From Agrocybe praecox (Eukaryota; Basidiomycota; Agaricomycetes; Agaricales; Agrocybaceae), in assembly GCA_964017145.1 (NCBI GenBank), contig OZ024848.1, forward strand, positions 2,740,501-2,804,500: DNA of 64,000 bases, given 5' to 3'. A program made the translations under genes and the position numbers. Below, one piece after another: positions 1 through 11,808 of the stretch. The notes beneath the pieces were generated by a model that saw nothing but the letters and a program-made list of their open reading frames with translations, was not told the origin of the DNA and ran no database searches. Each line of letters starts with the position of its first letter. The stretch's first letter is position 1.

Positions 1-521
1 CTGGTCTTCTCCCCGTTTCTCATTTCAAGGACACTCACCAGCCATATCAAGAAATCGGCTGTTTATATAAGCTATTCCGCAACGCTTTGGATCCTATTGT
101 CCAACTGTATGTTTATCGTTGTCGCGGTAAAACAGCGAAAAGGTTCCGAACTGGTGTACGGTCTCACCGTATTCAAAATGGCCAGTCTGGGGGTCAGTGA
201 TTCTATTGTACAACATTTATGAGACAAAATTCCTGACCCATCTCAAAAGTCATCCATTTCTGTCCTAGCAGCAAACCTTGGCCACATCGTTGGCTTCTTA
301 TTCCGGTTCGGAATTAGTGTATGGTCTCAGATTGTCAACCTATGGTCTCTCATTGTCCACCTATGGTCTCACGTCAACAACCTTTATCAAACTTGGAAGA
401 ACCGGGAGAGAAACTAAATTTTTATATACACTCATTCTATTTTTGTAGCATACTTTTTTGCATCGTAAATTGCCAATATAAATTATTCCGTGGGATGCCT
501 GGCATCATGTCGGCCCGTCGA
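1..521. other. Non-coding stretch with a short imperfect tandem repeat
   Basis: No convincing coding exon is seen. Around 318-375 a phrase of about 21 bases built on TATGGTCTC repeats three times, with a looser relative near 160. The rest is unremarkable. Confidence 0.4.
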
Positions 522-1200
522 TAGTGTTGCCACGGTTTGACTCCGCTCGGTTACGGTCAGTCTAAGCCGACTTAGGAAGCGACTCGACTTTATGCCAAAA
601 CTGAGTCGCCTATCCGTGACTAACTTACTCGGCTTGCAACTCCGAGTCGGTTTAACCGACGACTTGGCCGTTGTAGCGATTACCAGAAGGAAAAACAGGC
701 GGAAAATTCACTTTAAATTTTTTGTCGGACTCAAAAACTATCACGAAGGGCAAACAAAGGACGTAGAATTTCATTTATCAGGTTCAAACGCTTTGCGAGC
801 ATATGTGGATTGAAAAACACCAAATATTCTATAGTATTCTGCACTTAAATGTGTTGAAACTCAGCCAAGTCCGATTAGTTTAAAATAGTCGCGGCACCGC
901 TAACGAATATGTACGGCTATTTTTAACTGAGTCTGACATTCAAGTGTTCAAATTTAAAGTCCAGCGTAATGCCCTTTCTGACTTGGAGCAAATATATCAC
1001 TTCCAAAAGAATTTGAAGTATGTTAGAACATTCTGTACTTCTCCCAGTATTCAAAATGGCTGAGATGAATATGCATAATATATGGCTCCTAAATTGGAGT
1101 TAGTCGAAGACTCCAACTAATCGGCACCTCGACTCGACTCGACTTATTTTCGACTCGACTCCGGCAACTCGCGGTTCGGAGTCAAGCCATGGCAACACTG
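522..1200. mobile_element. Non-autonomous inverted-repeat element, GACTC-rich
   Basis: The left end reads TAGTGTTGCCACGG and the right end, reverse complemented, reads CAGTGTTGCCATGG; both continue into TTGACTCCG, so the matching ends are about 24 bases with few mismatches. Both subterminal regions are packed with GACTC/CGACTCGACT motifs. No recombinase or transposase frame is present. The AGTGTTGCC-type end resembles hAT-superfamily termini, which make 8 bp target duplications. ATGTCGGCC lies near both ends (508-516 and 1201-1209), but the left copy is separated from the terminus by several bases, so the target duplication is not clean. The superfamily call is an inference. Confidence 0.55.
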
Positions 1201-2688
1201 ATGTCGGCCATCATTTGTCGACCTTCGAAGCTCCGATAATCTAGTGTGCGCCCAGGCCTATCCCACATTCCCTCATATACACTTTGCTCCCGTCTATCAC
1301 CACCATTTAGCATCCCTGCGTGTGGATCCGCTAAATATCATATATATCATACGTAAGTACATGATTGATGATTTTAGATCCTCCTGCAATGTCTAATTTA
1401 GCCCAATTCCCACCAGATTGTTTCAAGATTAAGTGTCCAGCTCCTCGCCAAAGGTAGTAGTTTGATCATGATCAATATTGAATTGGAGACCGGTATTGAG
1501 TTATACTCCATGAATTGAATATAGAGATACCAAGATTGAAGAGTAGCGGAAACAGTAAAACATGAAATAACCCTGGAGATAAGGAGCAACCTAAATCTCA
1601 TAAGGTTAGTAATTTGTTTGAACTGCTTGTACAAGGATCAGTGACCTAAAGGAAAGGGCGATTAGCACGGAAAAGCGGAATTTCATTCAGGCTGTTGTGC
1701 CCTTCCATCAGAGATCTCGAAGAATGATTAGTGTTGATACTAAAACATACATCAATTATGTAATTATATAGGTATTTAGAGCATTTAGATCCCCAACAAG
1801 AAGAGTTTCATTTCTCTGATGCATATCTTACACATCTGCACACTTTATCAGAGTTTATAGATACTATCAATGCAGGTTGGATGTCACAAGAACGTCATGG
1901 ATACTGCAGGACATATGTTGGGTAGTTTTATAACACAGTATGACATAATTAGCTTTCTATCCCACGCTCCTTTTGTCAGGATGATCAATCAAGCAAATTC
2001 AATATGTTTGACGATCCAATTAAATGGCAAAAGGGGGATATAAGAGAAACCCGATGCCGAGCGATTCACAAATGTAAGATGAGCACTTGTTCAAACTTGC
2101 GCAAATGAGCCGGAATGTAATGCCTAGGCCCGCCCATGATCTGAAGTGCTGGCGCACAAGGTGCAATCGGTGTTGCAAAAGACTTGTATTTGTATAAGTG
2201 CGTCATATGACTATTTCTGCAGTATAGTATCCGTCTGCTAGGAGATCACTGAATGTCCTCCACCCCTCATTAGAGATAAAAACCATTGACACCTGCCTCA
2301 CGTCGAAACTAGTGCGTATCGCATCTTCGGAGTTGTGTGACTTCATCTTGACGATGTATAAATATAGTTATAGAATTTTACCAGCCTCAGTTAAGCAATT
2401 TTCCAGTAATGGATCCTTTTACGCGAGTATGAAAAAATTCGAAGCCTGATGCATAGACAAACAATTCCATTTGTGCACCAGAGATCGATGAAGGAGTGCG
2501 AAATCAGCTTACTAATTTAATAAAAGTGGCAGGTACCTTCCAACTTTAACGTCAACAGGTACGTTCTGGGGCTGGGAACTAATATGGATGGGAAAAAGGG
2601 AGGAAAAGTACCCGCCTCTCGATTTTTAAATGTTCCTGCTACGTTGATGGTGACAGTATAATTCAATTTAAGAGGCACATAAAGTACT
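1201..2688. other. Intergenic, nothing recognised
   Basis: AT-rich sequence with only short frames and no recognisable exon, RNA gene or repeat. The left boundary of the large direct duplication lies at its right end (about 2689, at GGTAAATAAC). Confidence 0.4.
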
Positions 2689-3445
2689 ACGGTAAATAAC
2701 ATTCAAGAAATGTTTTCTCAAAAGAAATTGATCGAAGGAGTGATATATTCGGGTTAGACTGATTTGATTCACTGAAGAACCCGTCACCGATGCTGCGAGA
2801 TTCTTTCGCGCTTGAGTTAGCGCTAAATCCAAGTGTGTCGAACACGGCCAACCTTCCTGTTCATCAATTATTGCTGGTCTCTGGCCTGATCATATCCGGT
2901 TAGGTGATGGCTGGATAATACGCAGGTGTCGCCTTGAGCTGGGCGGTGAAAGAGGCTATTCCTGAATATTACAGACTATAAGAGTGAAATATAAGATATT
3001 CCAACCTGATTTTGTCCACATATGTGCTCGTTCTAAAATAAATAAATAATGCAAGTAATGGCAGCATCGGGCATATCCCGAGAATATTGACCATGAGCGA
3101 TGTACACTAGCTAAGAGTAAATTTCTGTTCTGACGTCTAATTCTATAGTGTGGGGAGGCTTAAAAAGAGCGGTGAATCTGCGTCTCACATGTATGAACCG
3201 TGCCTCGGCAGACTATGGCTTACCCCGGCGCTTTCTTCTTCAGGTCGCCAACCACCGTCTATTTGGCCGTGTAATTCCAACCTGCGTCTTGTTAGTAGTG
3301 TTAAACATCCGTATTGACTTCTTTTAATCACACAGCTATTTATCACCAACCGGTTTTCATCGGTTTGCGCGAAGGTGGGATTGGAGTGCCACGCCGCACA
3401 TCAAGGATGGATAGAGTCTAGAGGATGTATGGTTACTTATAAGAG

Positions 3446-4260
3446 GGATCCACGGTGAGTACTCGTACAATATTGGGCGGAGGTGAATCGCAGAATAATT
3501 CACCGCAGAACGACTGGACCCAGTTTCCAACCTCAGTGTTTGGACCCATTCGCGCAGCCACTGCATGCTTCGTACACGTACACAAACCATCTTCAAGCGA
3601 ATCGTCCGTGGTTGGAGTCGGAAGATACCAGAGAACAATCCGACACGTTACGGTTCTTGATATTTCATCATTCGAAGAAATTCTCTACACTACGGTGTGA
3701 TTCGAGTGCCGCGCTGCTCGTTCAAAAAGACTGGATTTGAGCCTACAGGACTCAGGGATCCACAGTGAGTACCCGTACAATATTTCTCGGAGGTGAATCG
3801 CATAATAATGTGGTATAGTTTACCGCAGAACGACTGGACCCAGTTTCCAACCTGTGTTTAGGCCCATTCGCGCAGCCACTGCATGCTTCGTACACGTACA
3901 CAAACCATCTTCAAGCGCATCGTCCGTGGTTGGAGTCGGAAGATACCAGAGAACAGTCCGACACGTTACGGTTCGCGATATTTTATCCTTCGAAGAAATT
4001 CTCTGCGCTACGGTGTGATTCGAGTGCCGCGCTGCTCGTTCAAAAAGACTGGATTCGAGCCTACAGGACTGAGGGATCCACAGTGAGTACCCGTACAATA
4101 TTTCTCGGAGGTGAATCGCATAATAATGTGGTATAGTTTACCGCAGAACGACTGGACCCAGTTTCCAACCTGTGTTTAGGCCCATTCGCGCAGCCACTGC
4201 ATGCATCGTACACGAACCATCTTCCAGGGAACCGTCCGTGGTCAAACTTGGAAAGAACCA
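3446..4260. repeat. Tandem repeat of ~310 bp, about 2.6 units
   Basis: GGATCCACRGTGAGT recurs at 3446, 3756 and 4074, giving spacings of 310 and 318 bases. Each unit continues with near-identical sequence (ACGACTGGACCCAGTTTCC, then CATTCGCGCAGCCACTG). The third unit is partial. The corresponding block in the right duplication copy has one unit fewer. Frames inside it are open in short stretches on both strands but match nothing I recognise. Confidence 0.85.
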
Positions 4261-4299
4261 GAGCACGGTCCGATCGTTTACGTTCCACCCTTACATGAC

Positions 4300-5700
4300 C
4301 ATCCCACTCCACGATGCGAGAAAAGAAAAAACGAAGGCGCAATGACTGCACTGAGCACGTCTCGCACTGTCACAAACAAAGGGCAGGGAAGCATAAATCA
4401 GGGAAAGACGAAAGACTATGGTGCCATCGCGCTGAGATGTGTCAAATCTACATGGGCCATGTGTGCGAGCGGCGGACGTTCGAGTAGATGGCCTTATGAA
4501 CGCGAATCTTGAATGTTCCATCAAGCGCCCAGCCACTTATACTTCGCAGATAAACGGATTCGCGATATCCCGCATTGAAGTTCTTCTCATATGTTGCATC
4601 ATAGGGAAAGACGTCGTATGCCAAAAGAGCACCAAAAACGGTTTCCACAATCACCAAAACGATTTCCAACACAAGATATGCCCCGCAGTGCGAACACTGG
4701 CACTACTGGATGAAATCTGCAGTCCGAAACATCCGACGATTGGCATCGACTTGCCTTTTCACATAGCATCCGCCGAAAAGCATGGTTTGGGTTGCCCCGT
4801 CTCGTGGCAGCGACAGAACTGACTTCAACTGACTTGGGAGGGCAGGAAACAGAACCGTGGTGTGGCCGGAGTTTTGGTTAGCACGAAGAAGTAAAACTCA
4901 CAGAATTCTCCACCCGATAGCGCCTACTTTCCCAAAAGACATAGCGGCACTTCTGATATCATACGTTCTCCAATATTAGACGGATGCATGCGGCCGAGTC
5001 CTGAAAGTACGTTCTGACGCACTTCGTTTATCGGTAAGCATTTATGCCTTCGACCAATCACGCATCATTACTGTTGATGACGCAGGACCTCCCCAGCTAC
5101 ACGAGAAAGCTGTCAGCGCAGCTCGTATCGAGCGAAGGACCCACCTGGTAAACGGTAAAACTCACATCATGAACGCTCTTCTCTGAACTCTTTCCCTCAG
5201 ACCACTCCGCAACATTACACCATGCCTTCCAAAAGGTCCTGCTCGATATCATGGGGGTGTTTTAGTCGCTGCCGGTGTCGGGAGATGGATATTTACACCT
5301 ATGGTGATTGATAGTAATTGCAGGCGGGACTAGCAGGGCAAGTTGTCCTCGAAATCACCTACTGGACACATATTCACCGGATTGCAGCAGCCTTCTTCGA
5401 CTTGGATCATGAAGGGCACAAGAAGGAAGTTGAGCTATGGGTTTTAACAAAAGGGTAAAGAGTGTAAATTTATAACTTACTTCATGGCTGTTCTGACAAC
5501 GTTCTCTCAGACCAATCCGCGACATTACTGCATGCATTCCGAAAGGTCGAGCTCGACAGCATGAGGGGTTCAGCGTATGAAGAAAGTTAGAGGTTTCTCT
5601 CAGATCGATGCGGTTTCTTCATCGTTGTAATCCTTGTATACGACAGCTAACTGCCACCAAATTGTGTAGGTCGGAAATGAGCAAAAAATGCCAGATATTA
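4300..5700. other. Duplicated region with unassigned open stretches
   Basis: On the plus strand, near 4320-4490, a Cys/His-rich stretch reads DCTEHVSHCHKQ then WCHRAEMCQIYMGHVCERR. It is longer in the right copy (43499-43837), because the left copy has a small insertion that brings in a stop. The function is not recognised and the minus strand is equally open. Two related ~60 base segments (about 5204-5262 and 5506-5566, sharing CTCAGACCA, CCGC and CATTAC) form an internal direct repeat. I do not call a gene here. Confidence 0.3.
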
Positions 5701-6146
5701 GTCAGCAATGAGCATCAGAAATAAATTTCCCTCCCCGGCTCCAACCATGAATGATCCAGCTGGTCCAATCGACTTTAAGAATTCTCCAATATATTATAAG
5801 CTATCCTAACTATATTCTTTCAAAGACATAAAAAATAAACAGCATATTTGTCGCTCTGAGACATATTCATCGTTAACAGTATTGAAATAAACGGGGGCCG
5901 GTATTATTCGTGGCAAACGAACAAGGAATTTACATACGAAAATATGTAGTATATATAATAAAATGGTTGTCATGTAAACAATAAGCCGGGTAAGCCAAGT
6001 AATTTACGGCGCTAGATTACCAACCAAGCGAGTAAAATCCAACAAACAGAATTCGGGGCTCCAAAGTTCTACAATTCTTGTCGCTTCCATTTTATTCCTG
6101 AAATTAAACAATTAGAGAACTTGCAAAAATCAGCCACAAGTTTGAC

Positions 6147-8740
6147 TCACAAAGACCGAATAATCTTGGAACTGCTTTTGCATCACTCAAGAGCAACGAT
6201 ATAGCCTCTAATGCACTGATAGAAAGGGCGCGTTCATCCTTATTGATCTGTTGGCTGGATCGTTAATGCACAAAGAGACAGTAGGAAAAGTAGTGCCTTG
6301 CGGTTTGCCACACTGGAAATCAATTGCTTCCTGGTGACAGACAAAGCCAAGTTTACGATCATGGCGCGACTTGGGCGCGACGGCCTCTCCTTGCCAGCAA
6401 TTATCGTGTCAATTATGCATTACTGCCGAAAAAAAAAAACTGGAATACCCTTCAGCAGGCTGGCACATCCGCCTGACAGATTTTCCAAGCGTCTCCGAGT
6501 TCCCCCCATTCAGGGCTTTGATAACGGAATTGGATGCTTCCTTGCAACTTCCTTGTTCATCCCGAACTCGAGCAGTCCGTCCAGGAGGCGATCAACGGTC
6601 ACGTGCTTGTGTTTCTCCAATCCATATTCAAGAACTAAGTTCGATGGTTATACACCCTTGGACGAGACAAGTTCAAAAGCAATATACTACTCACTATCTT
6701 GGATGCAATAAGATTCCCACTGGTTTTTTACTACGTCTTTGAAGGCAGCACGGCAGAGCAGTTCGTCCGCAACGTCGTCTTTCAACTTTGAATCCGCCTT
6801 GAAACTTTGAAATACATGCTAAATTTTGACTTTAACCCATCATGCATCAACTCCTAATGCAAACGAAGAGTATCACCTGAGCAATAAGGGACCCTGTTTC
6901 ACGACAAGCAAGACCAGCCCATTTACCTTCCAAGGACTTGATGAGACTGGGTAAATTAATCACGAGTAAATATATGCCATACTAACGTCGAGAGGCAAAA
7001 CATACTGTACAAAGATAGGAGGTGCAGGAGAGGTCCAAGAAAGCTCCATTATCTGAGAAGATCCCAATTTAAGATCAAAAGCGTGAATGAATAGGTAAGA
7101 CACTTACTTTACTCCAAATATGGGAACCATGTTGATCTAGCAAGGTCTTAGCCGGATCGCCTAGAAGTTCGGAGACAATGAGAATACGAATATCTTCCTC
7201 GCAATCCAAAGCCTTTTTCAATACGTGACACCCATAGTAGTTTGTGCCCAGATCAATAACACGGCCGCTAAACCAATATACATCACAGTTTGTTTAGGGC
7301 GGAATATGCTGCAACGTACCGCATACAAGCGATGATTTTGCGTTTTTCTTCGGGAGTAGATGATACTTCTAAGCATAGTTGAACAGTGAAATTTCCAAGT
7401 CTATATATACGTTAATAGTTGTATGAAAAAAGGAAACAATATTCTCACTGATGCGTTATCATTTCGAATCCACGATCGCATATAGCGTCCACAATCTTCC
7501 CACGTTCTTTAATATTGGCGACCTTCATTTTTTGCTGGAGGAAGATTGAGGCTTGTTGATCAGAACACTCGATAATCCGATCCACGAACAGGTGGTATGA
7601 AGGAGAGCACGAAGGATGAAGTAACGAAAGAAAGCTCATGGGCTGAAGAGCGCATACATAAGAGTATCTAAGCCGAAATACGAAAGGCGAGACGTACTTT
7701 CAGGAAGCTTTGAAATAATTGAGATATAAAATACTGCTGTTGATAAACAAAAAAAGATCGCAGCTGTTCGTTACAACCCTGAGTGCCATCCAAATCAAAG
7801 TTTGACGCCATAGGTGTCCCAGCAGCAACAGCAGCAGAATGACGCGGGTCACTAGGGCATGCAACGTGTTGGTGAGTGGGGTACACTTGTTGGTTCTGAC
7901 TCATTCTCGCGTCCATGAAAGGAATACATCCAGCTTCTGTGCGACCGGGCGACGGAAAATTGTGGAACAAGTTCGCCGTGTGAGATTGAGATAAATAATG
8001 AACATACTGTCCAGCAGTAGAGGAGAGTGTAGGAGGTTCTATGGAAGGTTCGGAAAAAGGCAAGTTGACATTGTTACTAGCGAGAGGTTGACGGGACAGA
8101 TGTTTAAAATGGGGAAGCGGAGGACGAGATGCTGAAATTTTTGGAAGAGAGTGAAGTTTGACGTCCAAAGTCCTTCCATTGGGGAAAGGAGCGGGAAGTG
8201 TTGGTGGTACAGAAGGGAGGGATAAATTTGTGGAAGTTGGGCAGATGTCCACACTCTGAGCCAAATGTTCTGCCTGGTGGCGACCAGAAAACGGACCGGG
8301 TAAATTCCAGTTCAGCGTCGGAAGCAACTGTTTGACGTTTCGGTAGCAGGACTCGTATAAGTTACCGTTAATCGAAAGAAAGAAGGGAAAAAAAAACTAA
8401 CCTTTTCATCGTATTCAGGACTCGGCATCCTTGGTCCATCTCCGACTACTCCGAATTTTCCGTTGTCCCGTTGGGTGGTTTGAGGAGTGAAAATTTTCCC
8501 CTCCAAGCTCATACTGTAATGCTGGGGCATAAAGAAACCATTGCGAACGTCGCAGCCAAAAAATTGTGTTTCTGGGCCTCCGATGGAATATTCCAGCTTC
8601 CTCAACCACGTTACATCATCTTGGTGAGGTTGAAGAGCCCAAATCGTGGAGCCAAAATGACTCGATGGATGATGCTCGAATGATTCATAGAAGGTATCGT
8701 CACGGTATGTCTGAGTATAATCCATCGAGGGAAGGAGCAT
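6147..8740 (-). pseudogene. Decayed PUF (Pumilio-family) RNA-binding protein gene, left copy
   Basis: This is the left-hand counterpart of the intact gene at 45149-47709 and shares its exon layout. The 5' exons (8402-8740, and an exon starting near 8328) and the first PUF-repeat exons (around 7449-7640, with QQASIFLQQKMK, and 7108-7400, with LGNFTVQLCLE and YYGCHVLKKALDCEED) remain readable. The 3' half is broken. Relative to the right copy it carries an 11-base insertion near 6533-6552, another near 6367-6380, a lost splice donor near 6299 (GTAAGG has become GCAAGG) and a one-base deletion near 6220-6230. Each shifts the frame or blocks splicing within the C-terminal PUF repeats. PUF proteins bind 3' UTRs and regulate mRNA stability and translation; this copy should at best give a truncated protein. 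Confidence 0.8.
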
Positions 8741-10217
8741 GCGACGGTTTAGAGTAAATTATCTGAGGAACTAGGGAAGAAAAGGGCGAAGACAAGAATC
8801 TTTCGAGAATGATTCAAAAATTAGACCTGCTCCGAAAATTAAATCGCAAATTAAAAATAGAGTAGAGCATGTGCCGAATGACAAAATATGAGTAGAGTAG
8901 GACAGACGGACAGGGGATATTTCGAGAACGTGCAAAACACATTTCTCACTATTTCAATAGAGTACCCCCTGAAACGCCTTCAAGATGACCCGTAGACCTT
9001 CCTAAGTATTACCTGGGAAAATACCTATTGTTCAACGCCCATAATAGACAAAGTCTCGAGGCAGAACTCAGAGTTATTTTCTAAAGATCTTAGCTTCGTT
9101 GAGAATATCACCATATGGGACGACTTTGCAGGTACCGGAGATAGGTCTAGCCAGACCTGAATATCGTATTCGCCCGTCTGGGAGGATCAGTTCGTGCTGA
9201 GTATATACCGGCAGTCCGTTCGTCACTCGGTTATGATATTCGGCATTGGTCTAACTTGTTTTTGTCAAAATAATATGTCATGATCGCCATTTATTTTTAC
9301 AGTGCAATGGTCTAGTGATCTTCAAGTTATTATGCTTATATTCTCTTCTTTCTACTATTACGAATGGACATTACCCTGAAGCAGAATGACTTTGAATTCG
9401 GTAAATGCGTCTCTGTTTTTTTTTCTGTTTCAAGCAAGTACGTTGTAAGAAGGACTAGGTAATAGTAGGGATAGTCGTATTAGCTCACTCTGGAAGTGAT
9501 TGACGGAATGCAGAGCAATCATAAGGGGGAGCGTTACTACATACAGTAATTTTAGATCGTAGGGAGCCTCCCTTTGAGCAAGGCCATACGCCCCTCGCTA
9601 ATTGATCAAAGTTCATATGCCTTGCCATAGATTATTTATACACACCTCTATACAAACGCTTACAGTAAGTACACGCAGCTCTACGCTCTTCATTAATAAC
9701 ATAAAAGATATTCCGCCACTCGGGTCTGGAGACCCACCAGAGAAAGGACAACCTAGACCGTGAGGGGATAGCGGTGATGAAGAAAGAAAAAGTGACGCAA
9801 TATTTGAGTGGACTAGTTCGGTAGGTGCGGAAGTCTGTGGCGGGGGTCAGGAGTGTCGAATGACATCGAAGCGCGACATCCAATTGCAAGTGAAGAGCGC
9901 ACTTGGGCGAGACCAGAGACCATACTCGTGACCGTATCTCGAAGCGAAGCCATTCGTTTAAAATTAGCATGCCCACAAATCTAAAAATATACCAGCAATA
10001 GCGGAGGCGGGTGATGTTTGATTAGTATCATATCAAGGGCGAGAAGTTAACCTCTTACTCATTAGAAAGTCCCTCTCCATTGTGTCAGTGTCACTCACCA
10101 CAGCCGCCCCCTTTCGTTCCCACAATAATACCACGATGGGAGTTGCGGAATCTCTGGGAAATGGGCACATCAGTAGTGCCAAGAATAATGCTCGTTTGAT
10201 CATGCTTCCATAGGTAG
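8741..10217. other. Intergenic, right part of the duplication and a short unique stretch
   Basis: No exon is recognised. Bases to about 9925 belong to the direct duplication and are nearly identical in the second copy; 9926-10217 is unique. A minus-strand open stretch lies at 9632-9976 but has no features of a real protein. Confidence 0.4.
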
Positions 10218-11808
10218 TGGCAGTTATATTCTGTTGTTTTGTTGAGTTTTGGGATGATGTAGGCCCCAAGAACCGTGCAAGAAGAGAGTTACCAAAGAGT
10301 ATCAGTCGCTGTGTCATTGAGTCCCGCCTGTACCGATTCATATGAAAGAGTAAGGATAACGATGCTACTGAACCAAATCGATGGGCCAAAGAGAATCAAG
10401 GAGGTGCATGTTATTGGACTTGGGAAGACGCGAGCAAGAATCCCTTAACTCAAAGCTCCGCGACGCCGAGGTGCTTGCCGTTTCAAACAGCAGGACAGTG
10501 CCGAAATTGGCTCCGGCATCCTTGAAAATAAACTAGGATAAACGTACTCCTAAACAGGTCTCCCCGTTCCTGTCTTTTGACTCATCATGACTTTCTGCCG
10601 TACTATGTCTGACTGGAGGACCTGACTTATTTCAGGAACGCAGATTCGGGATTCGCATTCTATCTTTTTCTCGTATGAAGCCATCAGTCAATTTCTTTCA
10701 CGCTCAGAACCTTTCTCAAGCGCGCTAAAACCAACAACAAAGGGAAATGGCTTTGACTTTGAACATATTGAAAGTCAAGCCTACGTTAACTATGGCGTCA
10801 ACTCCTGTAGTAGAACATGTCTTGCTGGATGAATGGGACCTCCAGAATGAAGATGCAGTGGAATCTGTCGAATATCACGAAACACAAAGAGGGGCTGCCG
10901 CAGGTCCAGATTCAATATTCAGCACTTGTATCGACTTTACTTACAATGGCGTCGGGGCAGCCGAAATTCATCAAGTCTTCGGTGTGTACCGTGCGCGTGC
11001 CCTTGACCTCTCACATCGAAAGTTCAGCAAGAAACAGAGCCCAAGATTCGCTCGTGGAAGATGAACGAATTCAAATATCATGACATCCTTCTCTATTCTT
11101 GACACTTGCTCGCGGACTGTTTACTAGGGCGGTGTGACGATTGATTCTACAACATCGGAGAGGCCCCTTGGGTTAACGTGCGTTTTTATCTGTTACTCTT
11201 CTCCTTAAATATATCTGACGTATGAACTGTAGTGTGACGCATTAGCCAAGCGCACATTGGCTCCTTACATGCTTTCGCTCAATCTAACGGATGTATCATA
11301 TTTGTTGCTGCTCTAAAACCCTCATCGATGCTAGTACCATTTAAACACAGACTTGGTACCACAGAAGCCGGTGATAAGGAGGGTGAACTTTCGCATGCAC
11401 AAGATGGAGAGAGGTGGCCGAGGAAGTACCCTGAGGAGAAGGGCAAGGCTGAAGAAGATTTGACGAAGACGTGGGACGGGGATTGGACTGCCGTTGCTGA
11501 GGTATTGAAATATAATGTCTTGTTGTACATGAAACTAACTCTGAAAATGAAGCTTTGCGATGATTTGCTCGAGGAACACGTCCTTGCATACCCGCCTCAT
11601 TCTACAGGACTGCACGCCCACGGGTTGAACTTGGATCTGCAACGCGTTTCCAGACGAAGCCCCATGCGAAAGGTTGGTTGACTTACTCCTTGCCCTGCTT
11701 CCGAGTTGACAATAGTTGACGCGTTTGTAGCTGAGTAGGGCTCGAGGTCTGGAAATTCACTGCTGGATATGCAGAGTCAGGGGAGTGGGAAGGCGGGGCT
11801 GTCGATCA
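10218..11808. repeat. Inverted repeat arm carrying the tRNA ligase 5' region
   Basis: This segment matches the reverse complement of about 55790-57392. Similarity starts at TATTCTGTTGTTTTGTTGAG and covers the presumed upstream region and the N-terminal ligase part. It ends abruptly at about 11808, inside GGGGCTGTCGATCAAG, where Brr2 sequence begins. Divergence is a few percent, with scattered substitutions and small indels. Confidence 0.85.
10747..11808 (+). pseudogene. 5' fragment of a fungal tRNA ligase (Trl1) gene
   Basis: Fungal tRNA ligase joins tRNA halves after intron removal and also the HAC1 mRNA exons. It has ligase, kinase and phosphodiesterase domains in that order. Seen here are only ligase-domain pieces: IRSWKMNEFKY near 11050, NIGEAPWVNV near 11150, SNGCIIFVAALKPSS near 11285, GDWTAVAE then LCDDLLEEHVLAYPP around 11490-11590, GLHAHGLN, and KFTAGYAESGEWEGGAV up to the break. 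The frame shifts after KYHD, where the family reads a PSPFPTLARGLFTR-like segment. The nucleotide-accepting lysine of the KxNG motif is glutamine (QSNG, about 11280-11291). The intron donor at 11502 (GAG|GTATTG) is intact. The fragment is cut off by the Brr2 junction at about 11808, so it cannot make an active ligase. Confidence 0.8.

Larger units (their letters stand above)
2689..9925. repeat. Large direct segmental duplication, left copy
   Basis: This ~7.2 kb segment recurs in the same orientation at about 42049-48885. Both begin at GGTAAATAACATTCAAGAAA and lose similarity shortly after the GGAAGTCTGTGGCGGGGGTC stretch. Long parts (about 4820-5650 and 7000-9860) are almost identical, including non-coding DNA, so the duplication is fairly recent. 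Differences are mainly indels. The left copy has one more ~310 bp tandem unit and about 170 extra bases near 5877-6047, bracketed by AACAG. The right copy has about 145 extra bases near 42660-42810. The arms carry a tandem repeat block and a minus-strand PUF gene. Confidence 0.9.

Noticed and set aside
4201..4822. Cys/His-rich frame as a zinc-finger gene
   Set aside because: The ligand spacing fits no finger I know, the left copy is interrupted, and the opposite strand is equally open.
10033..10389. 118-residue minus-strand frame upstream of the tRNA ligase fragment
   Set aside because: The inverted copy near 57240-57390 does not preserve it as a comparable protein, so it is probably upstream DNA.
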